A DNA stretch of 64,000 nucleotides from the NCBI GenBank assembly GCA_940337035.1, contig CALNHX010001951.1:1-64000 (forward strand), written 5' to 3'. Shown in pieces: positions 24,333 through 36,758 of this stretch (the first letter of the stretch is position 1; every line of letters begins with the position of its first letter). This DNA comes from Agriotes lineatus (Eukaryota > Arthropoda > Insecta > Coleoptera > Elateridae). A model generated the notes under the pieces. The model was not told the DNA's origin, searched no databases, and saw nothing but the letters and a program-made list of their open reading frames with translations. Both the position numbers and the translations under genes were made by a program.

Positions 24333-27064
24333 CAGTGTGTCCCATAAAGTTCCCTACAAATGGGAAACTTTTTTATTATTGGTTTCTCAGAAAATTTTAT
24401 TCTTTATAAAATGCTCTCCATGGCTTCAAAACCTAAAATTAAAAACCAAATGACCGAAATATTGCGTAGTATACAGGGGAGGGTCAAAAACATAAATTCC
24501 TCTTAAGAGTAAAGTGCCCTTATTTTTAAAAATACAAAAAAGTTTTATAAGAATTAATTGTTTAGAATGAAAAGTTATGCTCAGATTCAAAAGCATGGCC
24601 TTCTATTCGAAAAATTAATATTTTTTAAATTTTTTTGAATATTGCCTCTCATTATTTAAGAACAGAACAACTGTGCTAATGTTTCTTTAAATTAAGTCCT
24701 ATACAGTCACTTTTCAGGAATATTTAAAGTATTAAAACGAATTGGAAGAATATACAATAATTTTAATTTTTTTATTCAATCGTCAGCTGCATGCCTGTAG
24801 AGTAGCTATTTAGCACATTAATTTTTTTTGTGAAAATGGTTTTCTTGCATTAAAATGAATCAGGTAATAATCATTTGCAAACGTTTAAACTCTTACGTAA
24901 TTCAAAACGCTTCAGATTTTCCTTCAAATTATTTATTGAATGCTGGCACATAACAAAATATGAAAAAAACTACTATAGCCATGGGAAACAAATTTGTAAG
25001 ACAACAAACGGATGTCAGAAATAGAATGTCAGATTGAGTTGTCTTTGTTGAAGTAAGCGTCTAAAACGTTATAATGCCTGTAAAGCTAACTCTTCAAGAT
25101 AAAATAGAATTAACATTAATTGTCGGTGAAAATTACAAAACATATAGGGAAGCCGCAGTTATTTTTAATAATAGACACCCAGAAAAAAACGTACACTTTA
25201 CTACAATTCGGGATGTACTAAGTAAATTCAAAACCACAGGATGTGTTACCAATCAGTTCAAGACACCTCATGAACCGTCAGTCACCACAGAGGATACAGT
25301 TAACAATGTGATACTGTCTGCTGTTGAAAATCCCAAGGATTCCTTACGAAAAAGGTCGGATATATTGCCCAATAACATAAGTAAGAATACAATTGGTAGA
25401 ATTCTTAAATCAAATCGATTCCGGCCATATAAACCAAAATTTATTCACACCTTAAACCAGGCAGATTTTGATCAAAGGTTTGAATTTTGTGGATGGTTTC
25501 AAGGAGAGCTTGAAGATAATTCGCTTTTTGCGAGAAAAATTCTGTTTACCGATGAAGCGACATTTACATCGAATGGAGTAGTTAGCTCTCAAAACTGCCG
25601 GTGGTGGAGTGATACTAATCCCAACTTTACGATCCAATCTCGTGACCAGTATTCCTTCAAAACAAATGTCTGGTGCGGGATGTATAAGAACAGAATATTA
25701 GGACCATTTTTCTTTAGACAAACCATGAACTCTGAAAGGTATTTGGATTTCTTACAACACCAAATTTTTGAATTTCTACATGAACGAACCATCGTCGAAA
25801 GGTCCGAAATGTGGTATCAACATGATGGAGCACCGTGTCATAGCACAAGAAATGTACGAGAATACCTACATAATATTTTTAACGGGAGAGTTATAGGACG
25901 GTATTTTGAAAATTCTTGGCCAGCGAGATCTCCGGATCTTACTCCATTGGATTTCTTTTTGTGGGGCTACTTAAAACAAAAGGTATATCAAAAAAGACCA
26001 TTTCAGGATATTGACCATTTAGAAAGAGTGATCACAGAAGCAGTCCATTCAATTACCTCTAGTCAAATAAAAAATGTGTTAAAAATTTTTTCAAAAAGAA
26101 CTTTAGTTTGCATGGAGAGATTGGGAGGATATATTAAAGCAGCTGTTCAATAAGCTATTATCTTATGTTATCAGTTAATTTCTAGTGTGTTAAAAGGGTT
26201 TTTAAATATTTGAATAACAATTTGTGTGTTATTTTAGTTTTATTTCATAGTGTAATATGAAAATATGTTTATTTATATCCTGTTGTAACGTTTACTTTTA
26301 CATCCTTCAAAACATCTAGTTGTTGTTACGTAGTTTGAAGGATTATCTGAAGCGTTTTGAATTATATGTATAAGGGTTTAAACGTTTGTCTTACAAATTT
26401 GTTTCCCATGGCTATAGTAGTTTTTTTCATATTTTGTTATGTGCCAGCATTCAATAAATAATTTGAAGGAAAATCTGAAGCGTTTTGAATTACGTAAGGG
26501 TTTAAACGTTTGCAAATGATTATTACCTGATTCATGTTAATGCAAGAAAACCATTTTCACAAAAAAAATTAATGTGCTAAATAGCTACTCTACACCTACA
26601 GGCATGCAGCTAACGATTGAATAAAAAAATAAAAATTATTGTATATTCTTCCAATTAGTTTGAATACTTTAAATATTCCTGAAAAGTGACTGCATAGGAC
26701 TTAATTTAAAGAAACATTAGCACAGTTCTCTTGTTCTTAAATAAAGAGAGGCAATATTCAAAAAAATTTAAAAAATATTAATTTTTCGAATAGAAGGCCA
26801 TGCTTTTGAATCTTGAGCATAACTTTTCATTCTAAACAATTAATTCTTATAAAACTTTTTTGTATTTTTAAAAATAAGGGTACTTTACTCTTAAGAGGAA
26901 TTTATGTTTTTGACCCTCCCCTGTATACTACGCAATATTTCGGTCATTTGGTTTTTTATTTTAGGTTTTGAAGCCAAGCAGAGCATTTTATAAAGAATAA
27001 AATTTTCTGAGAAACCAATAATAAAAAAGTTTCCCATTTGTAGGGAACTTTATGGGACACACTG
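24333..27064 (+). mobile_element. DD41D Tc1/mariner element with about 670-bp inverted repeats
   Basis: The termini CAGTGTGTCCCATAAAG and CTTTATGGGACACACTG are flanked by TA (24331-24332 and 27065-27066). The arms mirror each other over about 24333-25003 and 26390-27064, unusually long for the superfamily. A motif near the inner end of each arm (gcgttttgaattacgtaa) appears twice in the right arm, about 26335-26375 and 26460-26505. The element carries an uninterrupted transposase (25074-26153). The near-identity of the arms plus the intact frame suggests a young, possibly active copy. Confidence 0.93.
25074..26153 (+). CDS. DD41D mariner-type transposase, intact
   Basis: A 359-residue cut-and-paste transposase, about the normal length for the family. 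The N-terminus (1-110) holds paired helix-turn-helix DNA-binding segments, including LTLQDKIELTLIVGENY and a second around TTIRDVLSKFKTTG. The catalytic triad is visible: D in ILFTDEATF, D in WYQHDGAPCH, and the third D in SPDLTPLDFFLWGYLK. Exactly 41 residues lie between the second and third aspartates. That spacing is reported for the rosa/Visitor (DD41D) groups of the IS630-Tc1-mariner superfamily. There are no stops or shifts. The ATG lies about 70 bp inside the left inverted repeat. Confidence 0.93.
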   Translation: MPVKLTLQDKIELTLIVGENYKTYREAAVIFNNRHPEKNVHFTTIRDVLSKFKTTGCVTNQFKTPHEPSVTTEDTVNNVILSAVENPKDSLRKRSDILPNNISKNTIGRILKSNRFRPYKPKFIHTLNQADFDQRFEFCGWFQGELEDNSLFARKILFTDEATFTSNGVVSSQNCRWWSDTNPNFTIQSRDQYSFKTNVWCGMYKNRILGPFFFRQTMNSERYLDFLQHQIFEFLHERTIVERSEMWYQHDGAPCHSTRNVREYLHNIFNGRVIGRYFENSWPARSPDLTPLDFFLWGYLKQKVYQKRPFQDIDHLERVITEAVHSITSSQIKNVLKIFSKRTLVCMERLGGYIKAAVQ

Positions 27065-27680
27065 TATATTTGAGCAAACGTATTTCTTGGATTTGAGCTT
27101 ACCCGAGGTGTAAATTTTGGCGCCCTTAGTAAAGAGGTTGAAACGTCACAAATTTATGCATCCGGGGTTGTCGTTTGTGAAGCGGCCGACGAGCTGTTAA
27201 GAGTTTCTTTTTTCCCATATTTTAAGGGCGCGCTCTGTTATCTTACGTGTTTGAAAATATTCGTGGTTTTTACTGGATAGCCCAATTTCTTTCCTTAACA
27301 ACGAATCCACATGCGACCCCTTTCGGACCAGTCGTATATTTTTTATTGCGCTTTTTAAATTAGCGCCTTTCTGTAAATGAAATTTGACTATTTCTTACAG
27401 CCGCGTTTAGATGCGGCTTGAAACGGTTGACCACATCTGTTTCTTGGATGTTACGAATTATGACTGGGCGGAGCACATATGGGCTTTTGCATGGCCGTGT
27501 GAATATTCTCCCAGATCGAAGTTCGTATCAAGTGAAATCCGATACGAAATCAATGGTGTGGTCGATTCTGTCACCAAACCTGATATTACATCTACTCTAA
27601 AGTGTGTCTTACAGTTCCGATGACGTTAAAAAGCTTTAAAATGCTGATGGTTGTGCACCGCCAATACTCACATTACCAAT
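27065..27680. other. Flank of the unassigned gene; no clear coding call
   Basis: A 70-codon open run at 27411-27620 lies upstream of the identified part of the split gene at 27681, but it shows no similarity I recognise and could be either its decayed N-terminus or chance. The remainder is non-coding. Confidence 0.4.
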
Positions 27681-27766
27681 GGACAGGGTAACTTTAGTGC
27701 CTGTCTACCGTTGAGGATGCTGTTAGCCTTTGTCGAAGATTATGGAAAAGTTATACTTAGTATCCG

Positions 27767-30700
27767 GAGAAAACGCGTCGGCGCGATTACCGTAAACACG
27801 GCTCGGTCACGCACGGAACAATAAAGTGGTTTTGCAGTGATATAGCACTGTTTTAAATCGCGAAAAGGGTGTTAAAAGGTAATACAGGACAGGGAGGTTC
27901 ACAGAAAGAACAAATTCCACCTGGATAAGAACTAAACAGGAGAAAATTACGAATTATTTGGGCGGAGCGATAACGCGAAACTGAGATCAGCTGAGTTGAA
28001 GGTGCGCGTAAATAATAAGGAAGGCAAATTTAAACGGCAGACACGTAAATTAGCTGAAGATAAAATGTCAATGATGTCTGAAGGGAAAAATATAGAAAAA
28101 CCAGCACGGGAAGTATTGAAGAATTTATTAATAAAAGGACAGCAGGCAGAGAATAAATCACCTGAGAAAGAAATCGAAGCTTTTAAGAGAAGCATGATAA
28201 TGCAGAGATTCCCCCTAAAAACAAACGAAAACAGAGAGGACTAAGAAGAAGATAAACGCACTGAAATAAAAATGGAGAATTTAGAAAAATTAATAAAGGG
28301 TTTATCAACACAGATGAAAGAAATTAAAGAAGACACTAGCAGTACAAAGACGGAAATAAATAACATCAACAAGCAACTGAAAAAATACTGAGAAGAAATA
28401 AGGAGCAGCATAAAAGAAGACCTACTGAAAAAAGAAGTGGAATGGAAATCGGAAAAAACAGAGTTATGCAAAGAAATAGATATACTAAAGAAAAGGCTTG
28501 AAAACCAGGAAAGAAATAGCAAGAGAAATAATATTATTATCAAAGGTATTCTGGATTCTGGATTAAAAATGGAGGGTGAGTTACCTCACATGCACTTAGG
28601 CCGCATTCAGTGGGCCCATTGTGCTACCTACCCGCAAGCTCTCCAAGTTGGGTATCACTCAAGCCATCCAATCCTTTGAATGTACTTAAGGACAACCGCA
28701 ACTGGAGTGTTGCTAATTCTGACCATATCGGGCCAGAAGTTCCCCTCTGTCTCTTGCGAGAGCTGGACAGTGACACAGAACGTGTTCTGCTGTCTCGTCA
28801 TCCTCGTTGCATCCGCGACAGTTTGAGCTGTCCACTGGTCCCATCCTGTGCATATGTTGGTTTAGAGTGCAGTGTCCAGATAGGATACCCACGACTAGTC
28901 GAAGGTTTCTCCGGGACAGTTGCAAGCAATATTTGGCTGTCTTTGGCGAGGGCGATGTAATAGCAGCTCTTGCTTGCCGGCAGCTTTGCATGTTAACCCA
29001 TCTTCGTATGAAGCTGTTTAAGGTTTCTTGATATAGCATAGAGCTTAATATTGTCAGGGATATAGGGATTACGGGTTCTGGCCCCCCAGTGAAGTTGTCC
29101 GGAAGCCAGTCTGGCAGTCTTATCAGCCTCTTCATTGCCATAGTTAGCGTCATGTCCTTTCACCCATACAAGGAAAACGACATTATTTTTTGAGATATCC
29201 TCGAGAGCTTCACGGCACTGCAGTACCACACCTGACGTAATTTTGCAACTGCCCGGGGCTAGTAAAGCGGCTCTACTGTCACTGAAGATACCAATACATT
29301 GATTCTCGATTTTTCTTTCAAGAATTGCTTTTGCACCATGCATTATTCCAATTACTTCCGCTTGGAAGACAGTGGCCATTTTGCCTAGTGGTATGCTTTG
29401 GGAAAGCAGAGAAAACTCCGGCACCCGTTCCATGCTTTGTTTTAGATCCATCAGTAAAGATGGATATATCTATATGCTGGGTAAACCCGGCATTTTGATA
29501 GACGTTAAATTGTCTGTTGAAGGCATATTTTAGAGGGAGGTAGTCTACTATAGCGCCCAGAAGAGGGATCTTGTCGACGGCCTCATTCAGGATGCGGGTA
29601 TGCCTGCCTCCCCTGCCTGCTGTGTGCCAGAGCCCTTTGTAGTGCAGCCTCAAGGCGGTCCTTACGGCTACTTCCTCCAAAAAAAGATCAAGTGGTGGAA
29701 GGCATAAGACCACCTCTAAAGCGGCCGTAGGGGTTGAGCGTATAGCACCTGTAGAACTAAGACAGGTAAGGCGTTGCACATGTCCTAGTTTATTTGCTGC
29801 CGTAGCTTGTCTGACCCTGGGCCACCAGACAAGTGCTCCATAACATAGCATGGGCCTTATCACGGCAGTATACAGCCACAAGGTAATTCGAGAGGAGAGT
29901 CCCCAGGATTTACCCAAAGCGCGGCGACACAGCCAGAATGCCATGCATGCTTTTTCAGTGTTAACTTTTAAATGTTTCTCCCAATTCAGCTGTCTGTCAA
30001 AAATAACTCGCAAGTATTTGACATTGTCTGAAAAGCTGAGAGAAGTATTGAATAGGAGAGGTCTACGTAAAGGTCCCACCTTCCTTTTTTTAGTGAAAAG
30101 TACCATTTCTGTCTTTGAAGGATTGACAGAGAGTGACTGTTCATTACACCATGTTTCTGTTATTCGAAGAGCTGTCTGCATCAGGTTACAGAGCGTGCCC
30201 TCGAACTTGCCAGTAATCAGGATGACGATGTCATCCGCATATCCAGCAGTATAGAATCCAGCATCATTGAGTGTGCTTAGAAGGCTGTCTACCATTGTAT
30301 TCCACAGTAGTGGGGACAGAACCCCCCCTTGCGGACAGCCCTTCATCACAACACCTCTAATGGAGTTGTCTCCTATATTAAATTGTACTGCTCTCATCGT
30401 AAGCATGTGTTTTATCCACTCATAGAGAGTGGGTGCCACACCATGCCTCCGTAAAGCAGAGTTAATGCTCTCAAAGGAAGCCTTGTCAAAGGCTCCTTCA
30501 ATATCTATAATTAGTGATGTCTTTAATAATTACAACCTGATGATTCTAGCATTAACGGAAAAAATTCAAGGAAACACAAACACAAGAACACGCAAACGCA
30601 GGAGTAGCATATATAATACATAAAAACTGGACACAAAAAATTAAAAATTGGGAATTAGTCTCGGAACGAATAATGATAGTAGAAATTGAAATAAGGAAGA

Positions 30701-33547
30701 AAGAAATCTTAAGCTTTATCAATGTGTACGGGGCAAATGAAGGTGAGAAGTTAGAAATAATGGAGCAGTTCTATGAGCAACTACAAGAGACACTAGATGG
30801 AAGTAGATGCACAGAAAAATACTACTACTTAATGGAAGAGTAGGAAATTACACAAAATAACTGGGAAAAAGTAATCGGACAATATGAAGAGATGCATAGG
30901 AATAGAAATACACAGATAATAATTTAATAATAACAAACAGCTGGTTTAAACACAAAGATATACACAAATTCACCAGGGAAGAACCAAACAGAAAAGAGAA
31001 ATCAATTCTAGATTACATAATAATTGAGGATAACCACAAGCAAGAAATCACAGATACGATGGTAAAAAGAGGAGCCGAAACAGGAACGTACCACTATTTA
31101 GTTAACTCATAACTATCAATTGATACAACAGAGAGAGCCACAAAAAAAACAACGTGAGGTACTAAAAGTGTATAAACTGAGGTAAAAGGAAAACCAAGAG
31201 AAATTGCAACAGAACAGAAATACTAAAAAACAAGAACGAGGAAATAACAAATGGAAGTTTAGAAGAAATATGGAAGATTTTCAAACAAAGCTTAATAACT
31301 GCTGCTACAAACGTGGTATGTATAGAACAAGTAAGAAAAAACAAACGTCGTGGTGGAATGAGGAAATAAAGACACAAGTAAAAAAGAAGAAAGAAAAATG
31401 GCATAAATGCCTAACCTCAAAAAGCACAGAAGATTACGCGATTTATAAATAAGAAAGGAAGAAAGTAAAGGAATTAGTTTTAAAAGCAAAAAGGGAAGAA
31501 CGGGAAAAATTCGGCAACAAAATGAAAGAAAACAACAACTTCAATCAAAATCTTTTTTATAGAATTCTGAAAAACGTGCGCCAAAAGAAGAACTGATCAT
31601 TACCTCAAATAAATGACAAATCTTAACAAACAAAAAATTAATTATGCATAGATGGAGACAGTACTATATGAAACTACTGACAGATAATAAAAATAAACAA
31701 GACAATCAGTACAAAGAGACAACACGAGGAAATAATGAGGAATTAGAGCCAACAAATAATGAAATAACGAGAAGCGAACTGGAAAAAGCAATAAAGAAAC
31801 TGAAAATTGGAAAAGCACCAGGCTACGCTAAAATCGTCGCAGAATACCTAAAATACATGGGAGAAAAATGATTCGAGGTACTACTATTACTTATAAATAA
31901 GATATGGAAGCTAAAAATAATACCAAAAGATTGGGAAATTGCCAGTATACTACCAATACACAAAAAAGGAGACACTAAAAACTGCGACAATTATAGAGGA
32001 ATCTCACTGATAAGTGTACCTGCGAAAATATATGAAGCCATATTACAAAACCGATTAAGGAAGAGCGTAGAAGACAAACTAAACGATTTACAATATGGAT
32101 TTAGACCTACAAGAGGAACGCAAGATGCTTTATTTACCTATAAACAATTAATAGAGAAGATGATAGAGTACGACAAACCAATCAGTATAGGCTTCATAGA
32201 TCTAATTAAAGCATTCGATAGAGTGAGACATACAGACATATTGGACGCGCTGAGAAACAAAAAAAGTAGATGAAGAACTAATAGTAAGTATACAAAGTAT
32301 CTGCAAAAATACAAGAAACATAATAAGGACACAAAATATTGAATCTGAAGAGTTCACAACCACAGCAGGTATTAGACAAGGAGGAGCATTAAGCCCATAT
32401 CTATTTATAACATTAATGGACGAAATTAACACCAAATTTATAGAAGAAATAAAAAACCGAACATGGGGATATTATAGAGTAAAACCAATAAGATTACCAA
32501 ACCTAGCGTATGCATATGAGCTAACAATTATAACAGACAACGAGGAAAACTTATAACATAATATAAACATATGGAACACCGCGCTACAAGAGAAAATTCT
32601 AGAAATTAATGCCAACAAATAAAAAACCATGGTAATAGCTAGAGAACCGTTCCAAATAAAAATCACCGTATACAATAGAGAGCTAGAATAAGTAAGAAGC
32701 TTCAAGTATCTAGGCCACACAGTCGAAGAAAACGGGAAAATTGATGGAGAGATAAACAACCGCTGCAAGTGCAATTAAACTATTTTACGCCCTAGATAAA
32801 AGTTTTCTGTGTAAAAGAGAAATCTCACGCGAAACTAAAATAAAAGTGTTTAAAACGGTGTTCAATCCGACACTAATGTAATGCAAGACAAAAAAAAACT
32901 GGTACAGTAAGTATGGTCTGTTGTGAATGTGACTGCTTTAATATATACAGTTGCTAGGTATTTCTAACTTAACCGTCAAATTTTTTAGACGTTGCTATGC
33001 ATATAATAAATGTAATTGTTCAAAGCCTCGTTTTAGCTAATCAAATTATTCTAAAATCTCTATCAAGAGTTGTACCAGTTTTTTTTGTCTTGCATAGTAC
33101 GGGAGTGAAACGTGGGTGTTAAATGAAAAACACAAAAGTAGACTACAAGCAATGGAGATGAGATATTTACGGAAGGTACTAGGGGCGCGAATAAAGGATA
33201 GAATCAGAAATAGCGTGATTAGAGAAAGACTAGGAACAACAGACCTCAATAAAACAAGAGAGCAACGTCAACTTCGCTGGTGGGGCCACCTCATAAGAAT
33301 GAACTCGGAAAAGTCAACAAAAGCAATATGGCAGATGAAGGTAACGGGTAAGAAGCCAATAGGAAGACGTAGGTATACGTGGAATGACCAAATGGCGAAT
33401 ATAATACAAAACAGAGGCCTAACATGGACCCAAGCTGAAGAAATAGCCAGAAACAGACAAGAATGGAGACAAATCACAAAGAATTAGAAGAAGAAAACCT
33501 CTACACTTGAAATAAGGTAGAAAGAGAAGCGATTAAGTAAGTAAGTA
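27767..33547 (+). mobile_element. Full-length-looking non-LTR retrotransposon with 14-bp TSD
   Basis: It is bounded by the 14-bp repeat atacttagtatccg at 27753-27766 and 33548-33561. The 5' leader is GC-rich. ORF1 (about 27990-28570, broken) has a long coiled coil (MENLEKLIKGLS to RLENQERNSKRNN). ORF2 endonuclease sequence lies at about 30530-31080 (ILSFINVYGANEG). RT lies at about 31620-33487, with LPIHKKGDTKNCDNYRGI, QYGFRPTRGTQDA and IRQGGALSPYLF. The catalytic YADD has become YAYE. The C-terminus RWWGHLIRMNSEKSTKAIW is RTE/CR1-like. The 3' end is gattaagtaagtaagta. It is interrupted by a reverse-strand LINE at 28576-30518. Confidence 0.85.
28576..30518 (-). mobile_element. 5'-truncated I/Jockey-like LINE nested in another LINE
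   Basis: On the reverse strand an open RT frame (30439-29318, 373 codons, open further upstream to about 30518 with DIEGAFDKASFES) contains PQGGVLSPLLWN and an intact AGYADDIVIL box. After one frameshift an RNase H domain follows: IFTDGSKTKHGTG, FQAEVIGIMHGA, IGIFSDSRAALL and GNEEADKTARLAS, so all four acidic positions are visible. A further shifted frame (29153-28713) ends in a cysteine/histidine knuckle, CRGCNEDDETAEHVLC. RNase H in a LINE points to I, R1, LOA or Jockey relatives. It is truncated at the 5' end and disabled by two frame changes. The host LINE sequence resumes on either side. Confidence 0.85.
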
Positions 33548-34326
33548 ATACTTAGTATCCGACAAGAACATGTCTTAATTCGCAGCAATACCGATACTGA
33601 CGCTGTATTCAGTGGTACCGCAGGGGAGACGACTAAAGTTACGATTGATAAGCTGTATTAGAAGATTCCACATGTTACTTCGGGTCTTGCTCAGGAATTA
33701 TTCCTAACCAAATACATCAACAAACATATAGAAACGCAAGTAGCATTTCGCAGCTGGCAACTTCATATCATACCAGATGTTCACACCGTGACTCAACATT
33801 CTCCCGCCATTGCAACAAGCACCAAATTGCAAACCCCCAGATATGTGATGGTAAGTTTTCAAACGGAGCGTTCGGGACTAATCTATAAGCACAATAGCCA
33901 TTTCGACAAAATTAATCATACACATTTCCGAGTTTATCTCAAAACCGAACGTTTGCCCTATGATAATTTAAATAACAATTATGTCCTAAATTATTACGCA
34001 ACATTATACGATATAAGTTTTAATCGTTATATTATAATGAGCCTGACGAGCCATGGTTCGCGCGCAATGAATTTCTTGATAAAGCACCCATCGTTGTGAT
34101 CAACTGTTCCCATCAAAAAGATTACCTCCATACAAACGATGTAGTCTTCCGTGTTGAATTTGAAACTTCCGCGAACGTGCCAGCCAACACAACCTCGTTC
34201 CTCACGTTCGCATTTTTACATACAACGCAATGACAAAAGCAGCAAAACAATTGTAATTTCCCGAACCAGTTCAGCCTCGCCACGAATGTTACCGCGATTG
34301 CAACGTGCTTTGCCTAATATTAGACG

Positions 34327-34665
34327 ATGAAGCTCATTATCGACATTCAAGGCTTTAAGACGTCCGGTAATAACTTCTGCCCGAAAGAAATGGCTGCCTC
34401 AATTTCTCATTATATCTTCAGATAACCGTTCAAGTTCACTGCATTGTTATCTTATTTACAACAACAAGCCCACTGGGTAATGACTTATCACCATTGCATC
34501 TATTGGAAGAAAGGATTTACTCCAGCATAATGTTTCCCGCAATCTTGCGACGTCTTCTGCAGGGTGTTGACAAGGTATATGTTAAAGGTCGAAAAAAAGC
34601 CAATTTTCTATGTCGCTATACCACCATTTCCATCGTCGAAATTGAAGAACACCCAGCAGTATAAT
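34327..34665 (+). pseudogene. Small broken gene beginning with a KLIIDIQGF motif
   Basis: The ATG at 34327 opens 32 codons starting MKLIIDIQGFKTSGN with CPKEMAAS, then a stop. Other frames continue with LQQQAHWVMTYHHCIYWKKG and, after another shift, KVYVKGRKKANFLC. I recognise this as a small protein often found near copies of the preceding family in insects, perhaps with an exonuclease-like fold, but the function is not established. Multiple frame breaks. Confidence 0.4.
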
Positions 34666-34969
34666 CACTGTGTAATGGAATAATAAAACCACGTTTACTT
34701 TTTTTATTGTTTTTTTATTTGCGTGCAAATACAGATCTAGTTATCGCTACATGAAGTACACAGCTACGTACCAGTTGCAAAGCGTTCTAAATAAATTATC
34801 TGCCTATGTTCTACACACAAGACGTTTTGCAGTACTTCCTTTACAGTAAGGATCTCACGCTGGAACCGACACCTGTCCATAGCTTCTCGTTCCCACAGTC
34901 CTCTCCGAAGCTTGTTTATATGTATACTCCCACCTATGCAGGGGATACACCTCATTCAAGCGTATCAGT

Positions 34970-35610
34970 CCCACAAACCATGAAATATCTACAGGTATTA
35001 CGAGTACTTGCGGATAATAATTTGGATTCAAACAAAATTGGCGAGTTTGTTAGATTAACTACCCATTGCATGTCCCAAAATTGATTTCGAATGGATGGAA
35101 AATTCTATCAATAGCACGAAGGAACCGCAATGAGAAACAGGCTTTTCCCTTTCGTTGCCAACCTGTTTATGTATAAATTGGAAACTGATTTTAAGAATTT
35201 TGCAGAATATTTCCCAAATATTTGCTTAATGTATGTGGTCGAGATTTTCGTTGTTTTTGATTTATCTAAATGTAGTGCTGATAATTTCTTGAATCAGTTA
35301 AATTCTAAATTCCTTAGCATAAAATTTACATATGAAATCAAAACCGAAGGGCAACTACCATTTCTGGATACCTTAATTGTAAAAAATAAATTTGAATTTG
35401 GTGTTTATAGAAGAGAATCCAATGTAAAAAGGTACATTTTAGCGGATTCAAATAATCGTTTTCAACACAAAATGGCTGCTCTACATTTTTTAGTAGATAG
35501 ACTGCTAACTTTTCTTTTAAACAAAGATCGGTATAACACTGAACTTCATACCATCAAAAGCATCGCTGTGTACAATGGTTTTCCTTCTAAAATTATAATT
35601 TGATTAGGAA
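34970..35610 (+). pseudogene. Penelope-like element reverse transcriptase fragment
   Basis: Reading through one stop and one shift gives LDSNKIGEFVRLTTHCMSQN, then GKFYQ, EGTAMRNRLFPFVANLFM and CLMYVVEIFVVFD. Penelope-like elements have YVDDI where this copy has YVVEI, so both catalytic aspartates are lost. Downstream are IKFTYEIKTEGQLPFLDTL, YRRESNVKRYILADSN and ELHTIKSIAVYNG, the hallmark order of the PLE palm/thumb. The GIY-YIG end is not seen. Sequence before 34970 (34680-34970) was not recognised. Confidence 0.8.
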
Positions 35611-36758
35611 ACAAAAAACAAAATTGCACGTTCGAAATTCCACAACTCTAGTCAGTCTTAGAAGTCAATGACCCGACGAAAAGTACATTAAATTTCCGTT
35701 TTCCGCGAGGTATGAATGGTCCTCGACACCGAAAGGTAAAAGAGGCTATAGATTATGAATGAAAAAAAAATCACCCGGTTACAAATGGCCTAGACAAAAT
35801 TTCTAAAGATTCAGGCTATAATAGTAGATTATGCAATGAGGGAGAGAAATGCGTTATTTTGCTGAGGTGCATTCTCTCCGAGTTGCATATACTATTTTTT
35901 TCACGTTGCAGGATGATTTAAAACGAAAAACCCGTTTTTTAAACGTCATTTATTGACATTTTAGTTACAATTATTTTAAAATTAGTAGCCTATGGTAAAT
36001 TTTAAAGTTGGTGGCACTGTAAGTCATTATGACAAGAGCTCACAATTATGTCAAATTCGAGGTTAGCAGGTTGACTGGCACAGTTTTGACACAAACTGAC
36101 GCAAAACCTAACCTGCTAACCTTGAATTTGACATAATTGTTGTGTCAGTCATAATGAAAACTCCCTAGGGAAATTTTTGTCTTATTTTGTCTCTAGGAAG
36201 TAAATGTTTTACTTCTGTCACAATTTTGATGCTATAGAAACCGACTTCTACTCCCGGTCGTGGAAAAAGTTGTTTATAGTTCAAATTAGAAATTATTACT
36301 TCAAATAAGTTCAAATTACACATAAGCGTAGGTACATATTATGCGTTGTACTTGGCAACTTGAGGCACTCTATGCTGTTTGGGGTCACAGGGTGTTCAAA
36401 CTATGTTTGATCATGGGTTTTAAGTAAATAGTGTGAAATAAACTGTAATCCAGTAAATACAAAGTTCACGCAATTAGCCCACAAAAACTGCATAACTTGC
36501 GCCAGATAAGATATGTGTCAAGTTTCTGTGTCGTGATATCAATTAAATGTAAGCGACACATGCAACAAGCAGCAGTTTCGTATTTACAAACAGACGTTGC
36601 ACTTTTAGTATATCGTATGTCAAAAGCACAACGCTGCAATTCTGCAATGCTAGTGGGTCAACATAACAAACTCAAGCATTCAGAATTACGTTAATTTAAA
36701 CATATATGATTGTAATTTTTAATAAAAGGTCGTAAACACGGCATACATTTACTGTATA
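35611..36758. other. Non-coding spacer with one palindromic MITE
   Basis: Apart from the palindrome at 36007-36160 and an inverted patch near 35840-35900 (gagggagagaaatgc and gcattctctcc), no element or gene was recognised. Confidence 0.5.
36007..36160. mobile_element. Palindromic MITE, GTTGGTG family, second copy
   Basis: It begins gttggtggcactgtaag and folds around about 36085. It shares gtcaaattcgaggttagc and gcaaaacctaacctgctaac with the copies at 2571-2700 and 40867-41134. Relative to those it carries a small extra segment (attatgacaagagctcac) in the arms. Confidence 0.75.

Larger units (their letters stand above)
27681..34232 (+). pseudogene. Unassigned multicopy-type gene split by a LINE
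   Basis: The left piece 27681-27766 ends LLAFVEDYGKVILSI. The right piece 33562-34232 continues in the same frame once the LINE and one 14-bp target copy are removed. The right piece holds a TAG at 33659-33661, then FRSWQLHIIPDVHTVTQ, TPRYVMVSFQTERSG, LPYDNLNN, and after a frameshift VVINCSHQKDY and RVEFETSANVPANTTS. These motifs belong to a protein family I have seen as repeated, uncharacterised copies in insect and cnidarian genomes. I cannot name its function; a virus-like or Maverick-related origin is only a guess. A second small broken frame (34327-34665) follows on the same strand. The N-terminus is not identified. Confidence 0.5.

Noticed and set aside
28610..28960. Forward-strand frames of 74-134 codons (also 29850-30254)
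   Set aside because: Antisense shadows of the reverse-strand LINE RT and RNase H.
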